Below are positions 44,605 through 53,607 of a stretch of DNA of 57,113 nucleotides, piece after piece (the stretch's first letter is position 1; each line of letters starts with the position of its first letter). The stretch lies in contig CBDUMS010000008.1 in NCBI GenBank assembly GCA_965368405.1, positions 1 through 57,113 on the forward strand, given 5' to 3'. The position numbers and the translations under genes are program-made. The notes beneath the pieces are model-generated. The model was given only the letters and a program-made list of their open reading frames with translations, searched no databases and was not told the origin of the DNA. Source of the DNA: S012-113 sp965368405 (GTDB lineage: Bacteria; Bacteroidota; Bacteroidia; Cytophagales; Cyclobacteriaceae).

Positions 44605-47600
44605 TTGTCTGATAATCAAGAACATATAGAAGATCAACTTAAAGCCTTTAAGGTCAAGTTTGTTAAAAAAAGACTTTTAGAAGGGTTTCTGGTGTTTTTA
44701 TTTGCTGCGCTGGTTCTCTACCTGACGGTAAGTGGAATCGAGGCTGTTGGTCGATTTAATAGTTGGGTAAGGGCAATCCTCTTCATGTTCTTCCTCACCA
44801 CGAGTTCCTTCGTGCTTTTTATAAGGGTTGTAAGGCCATTGCTGCAACTACTGAGAGCAGATATTGCTCTCCCCGATGATGAAGCAGCTCAAAAAATTGG
44901 AAAATACTTTCCAACGATCAACGACAAACTCTTAAACTATATTCAGCTCAACACCCAAATTTATAAGGATAACCAACTGGCGGTTGCCTCGCTAGATCAA
45001 CGTGCCAAAGAAATGCGTGATTATGATTTTAATGAGGCTATAGACTATAAGTCGGAAAAAGAACGGTTGCTAAAATACATTTTACCCGTTGCCCTGGCGT
45101 CTATACTATTAATGGTCATATTCCCAAAGGTTTTTATTGGGAGTACAGAAAGAATTATCTACTTCAGCGAGTCCTTTGTCCCGGAAGCACCATTTAACCT
45201 TAATATTCAATCTGATTTATTGGGTTTTAGGAATGAAGACTTCACATTGAAGATAAAAACTTCAGGCGATGTGGTACCTGAAGAGGTGTTTTTTGTAGCA
45301 GACAATAAGACTACCCGTATGGTTAATGCCGGGTCGGGAAGTTTTGAGCTTCTCTTTTCAAATATCACAACTTCGAAGTCATTCACAGTCGAAGCCGCTG
45401 GCTTCAACTTTGGTCCGTATATTCTCAATGTAGTAGATAGGCCTTCATTATCTCAGTTTAATGTGAGCCTCGATTATCCGGCTTACTTAAGAATGCCCAG
45501 CGAGACCTTTCAAAATGTTGGAAGTTTTCAAGTACCGGAAGGTACAAAGGCAAATTGGCAAATTAAATCAAAATATGCAGATGACATTTCAGTTGTATTT
45601 GGCCAGGATAGTAGCAAGGCAGAGCGACTAGATTCTGAAATGTATGCGTTTGAGCGTCAAATACTAACCAATGAATCATATTCGCTTTCTCTTACAAATG
45701 AATTTGGCAGTCAGAATGGAACAATCTCGTACGATATAACCGTAATAAAAGATGAGGCTCCCGAAATCGAGGTCAAGGTACTCCCCGACACGGTGCTCTA
45801 TAAATACATTGCATTTGCCGGTAATATCTCTGACGATCATGGGGTTCGCCGTTTAGCACTGCGCTACATAAAAAATGATGATGCAGAGAAAATAGTACAA
45901 CTCGATATAGATAGGAGTGTACCGTCACAGTCACTATTTTACCAATGGTTGCTCGACTCTGTCAATATACAACAGGGAGATAAACTAAGTTTCTTTTTAG
46001 AAGTTTCAGACAATGATGCCATCAATGGATCAAAAAGAGCACGCTCTCAAGTCTTTTATTTGAATATCCCCGATGAAGAAGAGGCCTCACAAATCCTGGA
46101 AGAGAGTAAAGCCGAGACCAAAGAGCAAATAAAAGACACTGCCGAAGAGGCCAAAGAGTTGAAGGAAAATATAGATAAGCTTGTTGAAGAGTTAAAAGGC
46201 AAGAAAGAGCTCAGTTGGCAAGAAGAACAAATGCTCCAGAATCTCATAGAACAAAAAGAAGCGCTTGAAGAAGAAATTGAAAAGCTTAAGGAGGAAAATC
46301 GCATGTTAACCGAGCAGCAGAAACAATTCAAAGAGCCATCGCCTGAAACACTACAGAAGCAAGAACAATTACAGGAACTCCTCGAAGACTTAATGGATGA
46401 AGAAACTCGGGAAATGTATGAAGAGCTTCAAAAGATGCTCGAATCTTATGAAAACACCGAAGCTGTTCAGGAAATGCTGGAGAAAATACAGAATAAAGAA
46501 CTTAACCTGGAACAAGAACTGGAAAGAGCCTTAGAGTACTTTAAACAAATACAATATGAGCAAAAACTAGATGAGGCAACAGAAGAACTCAACTCCGTTA
46601 TAGATAAACAAGAGCAGCTTCTTGAGAAAACGGATAATGAAAAAGTATCTACAGACTCATTAGCCGAAGAACAGGGTAAGTTGAATGAAGAATTTCAGGA
46701 TTTTCAAGAAAAGATGAGGGACGCAAAAGAGCTCAATCAAGACCTAAAAAGGCCTAACTCAATGGAGGATACTTCAGGGGAGGAGCAAGAAGTAAATGAT
46801 GCTCAAGAAGAAGCTGAAGAAAACTTGAAGAATAATGATAGGAATAAATCAAAACCTTCTCAGAAAAATGCAAAGGACAAAATGGAGCAATTATCCAAAA
46901 AGCTTGAGACCATGCAATCGTCAATGCAAATGGAACAAATGCAGGAAGACTTAGGCGACCTCCAGGCCATACTCAGCAACCTCATTGACCTTTCGTACAG
47001 TCAGGAAAAGCTAATGGCTGATTTCAAAGCTATAAATCAAAGTGATCCTGTGTTCGTTGAGCTTTCGCAGGAACAGTTGAACCTAAAGGAAGAGTCAAAA
47101 ATCATTAATGACAGCTTGCTGGCATTATCGTCGCGTGTTATGGCCATTGCATCGTTTGTAACCCGTGAGTTAAACGAAATGAATCGCCATATGGACGCAA
47201 GTATTACTTCAATTCGCGAGCGGAAGAAATCTGAAGCTGGGGTAAGCCAGCAGTTAACGATGACCTCCGCGAATAATCTCGCATTAATGCTGGATAACGT
47301 AATGCAGCAAATGCAGGAAAACATGGCCAATTCAATGGGCAAGGGCGATCAGCAAGGGGATCAACAAATGCCAGGGCTCTCTGAATTACAAGAAAAACTA
47401 AATGAACAAATTAGAGAGCTTAGTCAAAGTGGTAAATCAGGAAGAGAGCTCTCTGAAGAGTTGGCTAAATTGGCTGCCGAGCAGGAGCGGATTCGCAAAG
47501 CGTTAGAAGAGGCCGAAGAAAAATATGGCGATGGTCAAGGTGAGAATGAGTCTCTGAAAAAGCAGATGGAGCGTTCCGAGTTGGATCTTGTTAATAAAAA

Positions 47601-47883
47601 CTTAAATCGTCAAACACTGCAGCGACAGCAGCAAATATTAACCCGAATGCTTGAAGCCGAGCAATCGCTTCGCGAGCGAGAACTTGATACGAAACGTGAG
47701 GCTAAGACAGCTACGCAATATGAAAAGATGTTGCCCAAGGCTTTTGAAGAATACATCAAACAAAGAGAAAAGGAAATTGAATTATTAAAAACTGTACCTC
47801 CAAAACTAGTTCCTTTCTTTAAATTAGAGGTTAGTGATTATTTTAATCGAATAAAACCACAAAATATTGACGTAAATAATTGA
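44605..47883 (+). CDS. Large membrane-anchored coiled-coil protein, DUF4175 family
   Basis: 1092 residues. Two TM helices near the N-terminus (about 24-46 and 54-78) and a third (about 150-172) are followed by an extracytoplasmic beta-rich region (about 190-490). A very long Glu/Lys/Gln-rich coiled coil (about 495-770 and 880-1080) has a Gln/Met-rich stretch between. The family is almost confined to Bacteroidota and has no known function. The start is TTG at 44605, directly upstream of the first helix; no ATG is in reach. It is followed by an RsbW-like kinase, ybeY and mnmG on the same strand. Confidence 0.82.
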   Translation: MSDNQEHIEDQLKAFKVKFVKKRLLEGFLVFLFAALVLYLTVSGIEAVGRFNSWVRAILFMFFLTTSSFVLFIRVVRPLLQLLRADIALPDDEAAQKIGKYFPTINDKLLNYIQLNTQIYKDNQLAVASLDQRAKEMRDYDFNEAIDYKSEKERLLKYILPVALASILLMVIFPKVFIGSTERIIYFSESFVPEAPFNLNIQSDLLGFRNEDFTLKIKTSGDVVPEEVFFVADNKTTRMVNAGSGSFELLFSNITTSKSFTVEAAGFNFGPYILNVVDRPSLSQFNVSLDYPAYLRMPSETFQNVGSFQVPEGTKANWQIKSKYADDISVVFGQDSSKAERLDSEMYAFERQILTNESYSLSLTNEFGSQNGTISYDITVIKDEAPEIEVKVLPDTVLYKYIAFAGNISDDHGVRRLALRYIKNDDAEKIVQLDIDRSVPSQSLFYQWLLDSVNIQQGDKLSFFLEVSDNDAINGSKRARSQVFYLNIPDEEEASQILEESKAETKEQIKDTAEEAKELKENIDKLVEELKGKKELSWQEEQMLQNLIEQKEALEEEIEKLKEENRMLTEQQKQFKEPSPETLQKQEQLQELLEDLMDEETREMYEELQKMLESYENTEAVQEMLEKIQNKELNLEQELERALEYFKQIQYEQKLDEATEELNSVIDKQEQLLEKTDNEKVSTDSLAEEQGKLNEEFQDFQEKMRDAKELNQDLKRPNSMEDTSGEEQEVNDAQEEAEENLKNNDRNKSKPSQKNAKDKMEQLSKKLETMQSSMQMEQMQEDLGDLQAILSNLIDLSYSQEKLMADFKAINQSDPVFVELSQEQLNLKEESKIINDSLLALSSRVMAIASFVTRELNEMNRHMDASITSIRERKKSEAGVSQQLTMTSANNLALMLDNVMQQMQENMANSMGKGDQQGDQQMPGLSELQEKLNEQIRELSQSGKSGRELSEELAKLAAEQERIRKALEEAEEKYGDGQGENESLKKQMERSELDLVNKNLNRQTLQRQQQILTRMLEAEQSLRERELDTKREAKTATQYEKMLPKAFEEYIKQREKEIELLKTVPPKLVPFFKLEVSDYFNRIKPQNIDVNN

Positions 47884-47935
47884 TTTACAATAATTTATAC
47901 TTTTTTTAGTGCAGTGATTACTTTTAAACCATACA

Positions 47936-48337
47936 ATGAAAAGCATTAACATTCAGATACCGTCGCTCTCGGATAATATCCGGATCATTGAAAGTTTTAT
48001 TGATAACGCTAAGGATAAATATAATCTGAATGATGACATCTATGGCAATATAATGATATCGGTTACGGAGTCTGTGAATAATGCCATCAAGCATGGTAAT
48101 CGAAGTGATCATGCGAAAAATGTTTCGATAACGTTAAGTTTAAATAATAGCCAGATTCGTTTTCGAGTCGAAGATGAAGGCGCGGGGTTTGATTATGAGG
48201 ATTTACCGGACCCCACTGCGCCAGAAAATATTGAGAAGCCTGGGGGCAGAGGAATATTTTTAATGAAACACCTCGCAGACGAAGTAGTGTTTTCTAATAA
48301 TGGCAGTATGGTAGATCTAATTTTTTATATCGAGTAA
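47936..48337 (+). CDS. RsbW/SpoIIAB-like anti-sigma histidine-kinase-fold ATPase
   Basis: The 133-residue single-domain GHKL ATPase has the N-box ISVTESVNNAIKHGNRSD and the G1/G2 boxes VEDEGAGFDYEDL and GGRGIFLMKHLADEV. Such proteins bind a sigma factor or phosphorylate a STAS-domain antagonist (partner switching). No STAS protein or sigma-B-like factor is adjacent. It lies upstream of ybeY with an 11-bp gap. The exact partner is unknown. Confidence 0.85.
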   Translation: MKSINIQIPSLSDNIRIIESFIDNAKDKYNLNDDIYGNIMISVTESVNNAIKHGNRSDHAKNVSITLSLNNSQIRFRVEDEGAGFDYEDLPDPTAPENIEKPGGRGIFLMKHLADEVVFSNNGSMVDLIFYIE

Positions 48338-48348
48338 TCCGAACATCT

Positions 48349-48765
48349 GTGGCCATTCGCTTTTTTACTGAAGACATAGATTTTACACTTCCCGAGAAGA
48401 AGTACACCAAGCGTTGGCTTAATGACGTTCTACAAACCGAAGGGTATAAGGCCGATACAATAAACTACATTTTTTGTTCCGATAGCCATCTACTTAAGAT
48501 AAATCAGGAATATCTTAACCACGATACCCTTACCGATATTATTACATTCGACTACTCTGACCTCCCCAACACCATTGAATCAGATATTTTTATCAGTATT
48601 GAACGTGTCCGTGAAAACGCCTCCACATTAAAGAGGGATCTGGACGAAGAGCTCCATCGTGTACTGGTTCATGGCTTGCTTCATATCATAGGCTATCGTG
48701 ATAAGACCGCCGAAGAGAAGCAAGAAATGCGAGAAAAAGAGGATGCTTGCTTATCTTTGCGGTAA
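48349..48765 (+). CDS. ybeY: Endoribonuclease YbeY
   Basis: 138 residues. The protein is needed for 16S rRNA 3' end maturation and ribosome quality control. The zinc motif is HGLLHIIGYRDKT, with His108, His112 and Asp118 where E. coli YbeY has a third His; this Asp form is usual in Bacteroidota. The start codon is GTG; the frame begins at the first beta-strand AIRFFTED. It belongs to a rightward cluster with mnmG. Confidence 0.94.
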   Translation: MAIRFFTEDIDFTLPEKKYTKRWLNDVLQTEGYKADTINYIFCSDSHLLKINQEYLNHDTLTDIITFDYSDLPNTIESDIFISIERVRENASTLKRDLDEELHRVLVHGLLHIIGYRDKTAEEKQEMREKEDACLSLR

Positions 48766-48807
48766 TTTTTGACAAGGTTTTAGGTGGAACCAGAGCTTGA
48801 ATTCTTT

Positions 48808-48823
48808 TGTTCCACGTGAAACA
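48808..48823. other. parS-like site (one mismatch) upstream of mnmG
   Basis: TGTTCCACGTGAAACA differs from the ParB-binding consensus TGTTTCACGTGAAACA at one base and lies 12 nt before the mnmG start. Its palindromic core is intact. It pairs with the perfect site 2 kb downstream. Confidence 0.75.
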
Positions 48824-48834
48824 TTAAGAAAAAC

Positions 48835-50697
48835 ATGTTTAAGAAATACGATATAATAGTAGTAGGGGCGGGCCATGCTGGTTGCGAAGCAGCGGCAGCA
48901 GCGGCTAATATGGGATCTAAGGTCTTACTGGTAACCATGAATATGGGCACCATTGCCCAGATGTCTTGTAATCCTGCCATGGGAGGTATTGCCAAAGGAC
49001 AGATCGTTCGCGAAATAGATGCTCTAGGGGGAATGTCGGGAATCATTAGTGATAAATCAATGATTCAATTCAGGATGCTTAATAAATCGAAAGGTCCTGC
49101 GATGTGGAGTCCGCGCACCCAGAACGATAGAATGCTTTTTGCCCAAGAGTGGCGCCTTGCGTTAGAGCAAATCGATAATGTAGATTTCTGGCAGGAAATG
49201 GTTGTTGGCCTGGTAACAAAAAACGGCAAGGTAACCGGTGTGCGTACTGGCATGGGTATTGAAATTGAAGCCAAGGCGGTAATCCTTACCAATGGCACCT
49301 TCTTAAATGGACTTATCCATGTCGGAGAAAAGCAGTTTGGCGGAGGTAGAACCGGAGAGCACGCAGCAAAAGGAATTACAGAAAACCTCAACGCCTTAGG
49401 GTTCGAGTCTGGTCGAATGAAAACAGGAACGCCTCCACGAATCGATGGCCGTTCACTCGACTACACCAAAATGGAAGAGCAGAAAGGTGACGAGCTCCCT
49501 GAAAAGTTTTCGTTCACCAATACCAAACCCCTACAGCACCAAAGAAGTTGTTATATCACCTATACGAATCAGGAGGTGCATGATGTCCTTGAGGGCGGCT
49601 TTGAACAATCCCCGATGTATGCCGGAAGAATACAGGGTCAAGGGCCAAGATACTGTCCTTCAATCGAAGATAAAATAAGCCGGTTTGCCGATCGGGACCG
49701 ACATCAACTATTCGTTGAGCCTGAAGGCTGGAATACCATAGAGGTTTATGTAAATGGATTCTCCACATCGCTAGCTGAAGATGTTCAATATGAGGCGATC
49801 AAAAAAGTGCCTGGGTTTGAGAACGCTAAAATGTTTCGACCAGGTTATGCCATAGAGTATGACTATTTCCCACCAACACAGCTCGACCTAACCCTGGAAA
49901 CTAAGCAGGTTGAGAACTTGTATTTTGCCGGACAAATAAACGGTACCACAGGATATGAAGAGGCTGCTAGCCAAGGACTAATGGCGGGGATAAACGCCCA
50001 TAATAAAATTAATAAGCTTGAGCCCTTCGTACTTAAACGCTCAGAAGCTTATATCGGAGTACTGGTCGATGACCTTATTACCAAAGGAACAGACGAGCCC
50101 TATCGGATGTTTACTTCGAGGGCAGAGTATAGAATTCTCCTGCGGCAAGATAATGCCGATATACGATTAACCGAAAAAGGCTTCGATCTTGGTTTGGCTG
50201 ATGAGGAGAGGCTAAAGCATGTTGTTGAAAAGAAAAAGCATGTCGATGAATTAATGCTGGAGCTGGACAGCAAAAAGCTTAAACCTACTCTTGTCAATGA
50301 TAAACTGCCACAGTTCAATTCGACACCACTAAAAGAAGGTACCAGTGTTGGCAAGATTATACTACGGCCAGAAATTGGTCTTAAAGAAGTGCGTGATCTT
50401 AGTCCTGAAATTGGCACCTACCTCGATGGCTATACCAAAGAAATCCTGGAACAGGCAGAAATTCAGATTAAGTACAAGACATATATCGATAAGGAATATC
50501 AGCTTGCAACGAAAATGGAGTCGCTAGACACTAAACTCATTGCAACGGATTTCGACTATAGTACCATTAAGGCTCTAAGTGCTGAGGCGCGCGAAAAGTT
50601 GCAGGCTGTTAAACCAAGCAACCTTGGGCAGGCCAGTCGTATTAGTGGAGTATCGCCGGCAGATATATCTATTCTTATGGTATATCTTAACAAGTAA
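48835..50697 (+). CDS. mnmG: tRNA uridine-5-carboxymethylaminomethyl enzyme MnmG (GidA)
   Basis: 620 residues. With MnmE it installs the cmnm5 group on U34 of tRNAs. The FAD-binding motif VVGAGHAGCEAA is at about 9-20, GGIAKGQIVREIDALGG follows, and the GTFLNG and RTGE motifs are present. The C-terminal helical domain ends SRISGVSPADISILMVYL. gidA is classically next to the replication origin in many bacteria, which fits the parS sites on either side and the candidate origin 2.5 kb downstream. Confidence 0.97.
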   Translation: MFKKYDIIVVGAGHAGCEAAAAAANMGSKVLLVTMNMGTIAQMSCNPAMGGIAKGQIVREIDALGGMSGIISDKSMIQFRMLNKSKGPAMWSPRTQNDRMLFAQEWRLALEQIDNVDFWQEMVVGLVTKNGKVTGVRTGMGIEIEAKAVILTNGTFLNGLIHVGEKQFGGGRTGEHAAKGITENLNALGFESGRMKTGTPPRIDGRSLDYTKMEEQKGDELPEKFSFTNTKPLQHQRSCYITYTNQEVHDVLEGGFEQSPMYAGRIQGQGPRYCPSIEDKISRFADRDRHQLFVEPEGWNTIEVYVNGFSTSLAEDVQYEAIKKVPGFENAKMFRPGYAIEYDYFPPTQLDLTLETKQVENLYFAGQINGTTGYEEAASQGLMAGINAHNKINKLEPFVLKRSEAYIGVLVDDLITKGTDEPYRMFTSRAEYRILLRQDNADIRLTEKGFDLGLADEERLKHVVEKKKHVDELMLELDSKKLKPTLVNDKLPQFNSTPLKEGTSVGKIILRPEIGLKEVRDLSPEIGTYLDGYTKEILEQAEIQIKYKTYIDKEYQLATKMESLDTKLIATDFDYSTIKALSAEAREKLQAVKPSNLGQASRISGVSPADISILMVYLNK

Positions 50698-50701
50698 TAG
50701 A

Positions 50702-51580
50702 ATGCTACTTACCGCTTGCCCGATTTGTGGAAATGAAGAAATTCCTGCAGTACTCGAGGTTGAAGATCATCTTGTTTCACGTGAAACATTCAAGCTTTGT
50801 GAATGTAGTTCTTGTACATTACGGTTTACCAATCCAAGACCCGATAAAGAAGAACTCGGGAAATACTACTCTTCCGAAGACTATGTGTCGCACACAAACC
50901 AAGCTAATAACATTGTAAATCGGCTCTACAAAATAGCACGCTACTTTACACTAAGAAGTAAGGAACGCTTAATCAGGAGAGGCGCAGCGACTAAGAGTTT
51001 ACTCGATATTGGTTGCGGCACTGGGCAATTCTTGGAGTTTACTAAAAAGAACGGCTGGCGTATAGACGGTGTTGAAGTTGACCCTGACGCCCGAGCCATG
51101 GCTGCGAAAGCGACCGAAACAGAAATTCATAAAGATTTAGAAACCATTGATGGAAAGGAATATCAAGTAATTACGTTGTGGCATGTGCTCGAACATCTTC
51201 CAGATCTCGCAAAGAGTGTAGCGCAAATTAAAACTCTTCTCGCAACTAATGGTTCGATATTTATCGCGGTACCTAACTATTTAGCCTATGAAGCAAGAGT
51301 GTATAAGCACCATTGGGCAGCCTATGACGTACCTCGCCACCTTTATCACTTCAGCCCAAAATCCATGCAAATATTGGCTGAAAATAATGGTCTAAAAATT
51401 GTGAATACAATACCAATGCGGTTAGACTCTTACTATATTAGTCTTCTTAGCAATAAACAACAGTTCGGACAGAATCGTTTTGTGAAATCTTTTATAACTG
51501 GCTTATTATCAAATATTTATGCAATTAAATCGAATAATTATTCCAGTTTAATCTACCAGATTCAAAAAAGTGATCAATAG
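50702..51580 (+). CDS. Class I SAM methyltransferase with N-terminal zinc ribbon
   Basis: 292 residues. The N-terminal CPICGN and CECSSC pairs form a zinc ribbon, then a Methyltransf_23 core follows: LLDIGCGTGQFLEF is motif I, with GVEVDPDA and WHVLEHLPD. Substrates of this group are often small molecules or polyketide/sugar carboxyls; none is indicated here. The ATG at 50702 is chosen; the frame runs back into mnmG (50579) but that part lacks any domain. A perfect parS lies within codons 24-29 (HLVSRETF). It overlaps the next gene by 11 bp. Confidence 0.85.
   Translation: MLLTACPICGNEEIPAVLEVEDHLVSRETFKLCECSSCTLRFTNPRPDKEELGKYYSSEDYVSHTNQANNIVNRLYKIARYFTLRSKERLIRRGAATKSLLDIGCGTGQFLEFTKKNGWRIDGVEVDPDARAMAAKATETEIHKDLETIDGKEYQVITLWHVLEHLPDLAKSVAQIKTLLATNGSIFIAVPNYLAYEARVYKHHWAAYDVPRHLYHFSPKSMQILAENNGLKIVNTIPMRLDSYYISLLSNKQQFGQNRFVKSFITGLLSNIYAIKSNNYSSLIYQIQKSDQ
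50773..50788. other. Perfect parS centromere site inside the methyltransferase gene
   Basis: TGTTTCACGTGAAACA is identical to the 16-bp ParB-binding consensus and is a full palindrome. It lies in coding sequence, as parS sites often do. Chance occurrence of a given 16-mer in 57 kb is very low, and a near-identical site lies 2 kb away. Confidence 0.92.
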
Positions 51581-53234
51581 ACTCATAATAGTACTTTTCT
51601 TAATGCTTACCTGGGCCTGCGCTAACAGAGTACAGCCCACCGGTGGGCCAAAAGATGAAGATCCACCCCAGCTTATTGGTAGTATTCCAAAGGACGGTCA
51701 GCGTAACTTTAAGGAACTAGAAGTCCAACTCCTTTTCAATGAGTATATTACCTTAAAAGGATTAAAAGAACAACTCATTATTACACCACGAATAGACTCG
51801 GAATATTCCTATAAGTTTAAAAAGCGAACGGTCTATGTTGAGTTTGACGAACCCTTGGCAGATAGTACCACCTACACACTTAACTTTAGGGAAGGGGTTG
51901 TAGATATTACGGAAGGTCTACCCGCGGAGAATCTTCAATTAGCATTTAGCACAGGAAGCATGCTCGACACCCTCGAGATAAAAGGCACAGTGGTGAACCT
52001 ACTTACTCAAGAACCCATAGAAGACGTAACGGTAGGTCTGTATACAAAAGACGATACTTTGGATTTATTTACAGGACCTCCGTATTATTTTGCAAAGACT
52101 AATGAAGCTGGTAACTATCATTTCCGTAATATCAAAGACGGCGAATATCGACTTTATGCTTTTAAGGATGGAAATAAAAATCTAACCTGCGAATCCGACA
52201 GGGAAGGATATGCTTTTTTAACGAAGACCATATCATTAGATACCGCTCTTGTAGTTGATACACTAATGCTGCACTCCTTAAACCTCGACACATTAGAAAT
52301 CTTACGATCTCGACCATCTGGAAAATACTATAATGTAACAGCCTCTAAATACCTTATGGATGCACGCCTACAGGCAAGCAATGATTCTCTGTTACGATAC
52401 CAATATGCAGAAGATCGTAAAGGGTTGATTATCTACAACACGTTTGATGTTCAAGACAGTCTAATGGTTCTAGCAACATTAGAAGACTCCTTAAAGACAA
52501 TCGCACAGGATACCTTTTATCTATCGTTTCCTGAAACTACCCGAAGGCCGTCTGAGTTCAAGCTTTCCACAACTGAGGTTAAGGCATCCATGGGCTTGGA
52601 TAGAATTTACGGTGAAATTACAACGACTAAACCGATCAGTCAATTTGCATTGGATAGTGCCTACATAGAATATGATAGCCTTAACCGCTACCCAATTGTT
52701 AATCTTTTAACTTACGAGATAGATTCGTTACTTAATACGATTACATTTAATATTCCGATGCTTCAGCAAATTGCAGATAGTGTTAAACTTAAACGAGCAG
52801 AAACTAGAGAAAGCAAGTTGGCACCTTCTATTAATTACGGCTTAATCATTCCCAGAAATTCCATTCTTAGTATAGAGTCGGATACCGCAGATGCCATTAA
52901 CAAGCGAATAATTTTTACCGATCCTTCTAAAACTGGTACATTAAATGGCAGTGTTACTACCAAGCACCAATCGTATATTATTCAATTATTAGACAACAAA
53001 TATGAGGTGGTAGATGAACAACGTAATGTAAAACGTTTCAACTTTAAAGGGATAAAACCTGGAGAATACTATATCCGAATCTTAATTGATTCAAATAATA
53101 ATCAAGTATGGGATTTCTCTAATTTCTATGAAAACAGAGCTGCAGAACCGTTGATAATATATCAGGATGAAAGTGGAAATCGAAAAACCGCAGTACGATC
53201 TAATTGGGAACTCACTGTTGATCTCGCTTTTTAA
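51570..53234 (+). CDS. Ig-like-domain lipoprotein
   Basis: 554 residues with a lipoprotein signal (TWAC, Cys17). A bacterial Ig-like (Big_5-type) domain starts at the TGGPKDEDPPQLIGSIPKDG motif (about 24-125). A carboxypeptidase-regulatory-like beta sandwich follows (about 130-215, with GNYHFRNIKDGEYRLYAFKD), then further beta-rich segments ending in a second such unit (FKGIKPGEYYIRILIDSN). This is a known Bacteroidota surface-lipoprotein design. The start is GTG at 51570, overlapping the methyltransferase stop by 11 bp. It is the last gene before the candidate origin. Confidence 0.82.
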   Translation: MINRLIIVLFLMLTWACANRVQPTGGPKDEDPPQLIGSIPKDGQRNFKELEVQLLFNEYITLKGLKEQLIITPRIDSEYSYKFKKRTVYVEFDEPLADSTTYTLNFREGVVDITEGLPAENLQLAFSTGSMLDTLEIKGTVVNLLTQEPIEDVTVGLYTKDDTLDLFTGPPYYFAKTNEAGNYHFRNIKDGEYRLYAFKDGNKNLTCESDREGYAFLTKTISLDTALVVDTLMLHSLNLDTLEILRSRPSGKYYNVTASKYLMDARLQASNDSLLRYQYAEDRKGLIIYNTFDVQDSLMVLATLEDSLKTIAQDTFYLSFPETTRRPSEFKLSTTEVKASMGLDRIYGEITTTKPISQFALDSAYIEYDSLNRYPIVNLLTYEIDSLLNTITFNIPMLQQIADSVKLKRAETRESKLAPSINYGLIIPRNSILSIESDTADAINKRIIFTDPSKTGTLNGSVTTKHQSYIIQLLDNKYEVVDEQRNVKRFNFKGIKPGEYYIRILIDSNNNQVWDFSNFYENRAAEPLIIYQDESGNRKTAVRSNWELTVDLAF

Positions 53235-53246
53235 CATCGATAACTA

Positions 53247-53272
53247 TGTGAATAAGTTGAGAGTTATTCACA
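53247..53272. other. Inverted pair of DnaA boxes
   Basis: TGTGAATAA and TTATTCACA are exact 9-bp inverted repeats separated by 8 nt. Each matches the DnaA consensus TTATNCACA. Confidence 0.7.
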
Positions 53273-53381
53273 ACACCAAAACCCATTCTTTCCAAATCAT
53301 CAATATATCCCCTAGATTGTTAAAACACCTTAGATATATCAATTCTATCAACGCTCCTTCAACATAGAATTCATAAACTAT

Positions 53382-53390
53382 TTATACACA
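53382..53390 (+). other. DnaA box
   Basis: TTATACACA matches TTATNCACA exactly and lies in the same AT-rich gap as the inverted pair. Confidence 0.6.
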
Positions 53391-53607
53391 ATGGTCTTAT
53401 TAACATACATGAGGAAAATCGATTACTTATTTGATTTACAGTATTTTAATTGTTAACAAAACTGTGAAACCATCCGTATAACCACTATGTTTATTAACAA
53501 TATTACATAACCAAATTATATATGAATTCTTATCAACATTTCCACAGCCCTAATATATTTTAATAGTTTTAATTAATAGATTAATATAATATTATAGGTA
53601 TGTATAT

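Larger units (their letters stand above)
53235..53607. other. Candidate chromosomal replication origin (oriC)
   Basis: 373 bp without a gene and very AT-rich. It opens with an inverted pair of DnaA boxes (53247-53255 and 53264-53272, both TTATTCACA) and has another TTATACACA at 53382-53390. Weaker 9-mers of the same orientation are TTATTAACA (53397, 53491), TTGTTAACA (53450) and TTATCAACA (53530). The last 55 bp are almost pure A+T, a likely unwinding element. Two parS sites lie 2.5 and 4.5 kb upstream, and mnmG is close. dnaA is not in the window and neighbouring genes do not diverge, so this needs skew data. Confidence 0.62.

Noticed and set aside
50579..50701. N-terminal extension of the methyltransferase into mnmG
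   Set aside because: The extra 41 residues are antisense to no domain and only read the mnmG end in another frame; the ATG at 50702 precedes the zinc ribbon.
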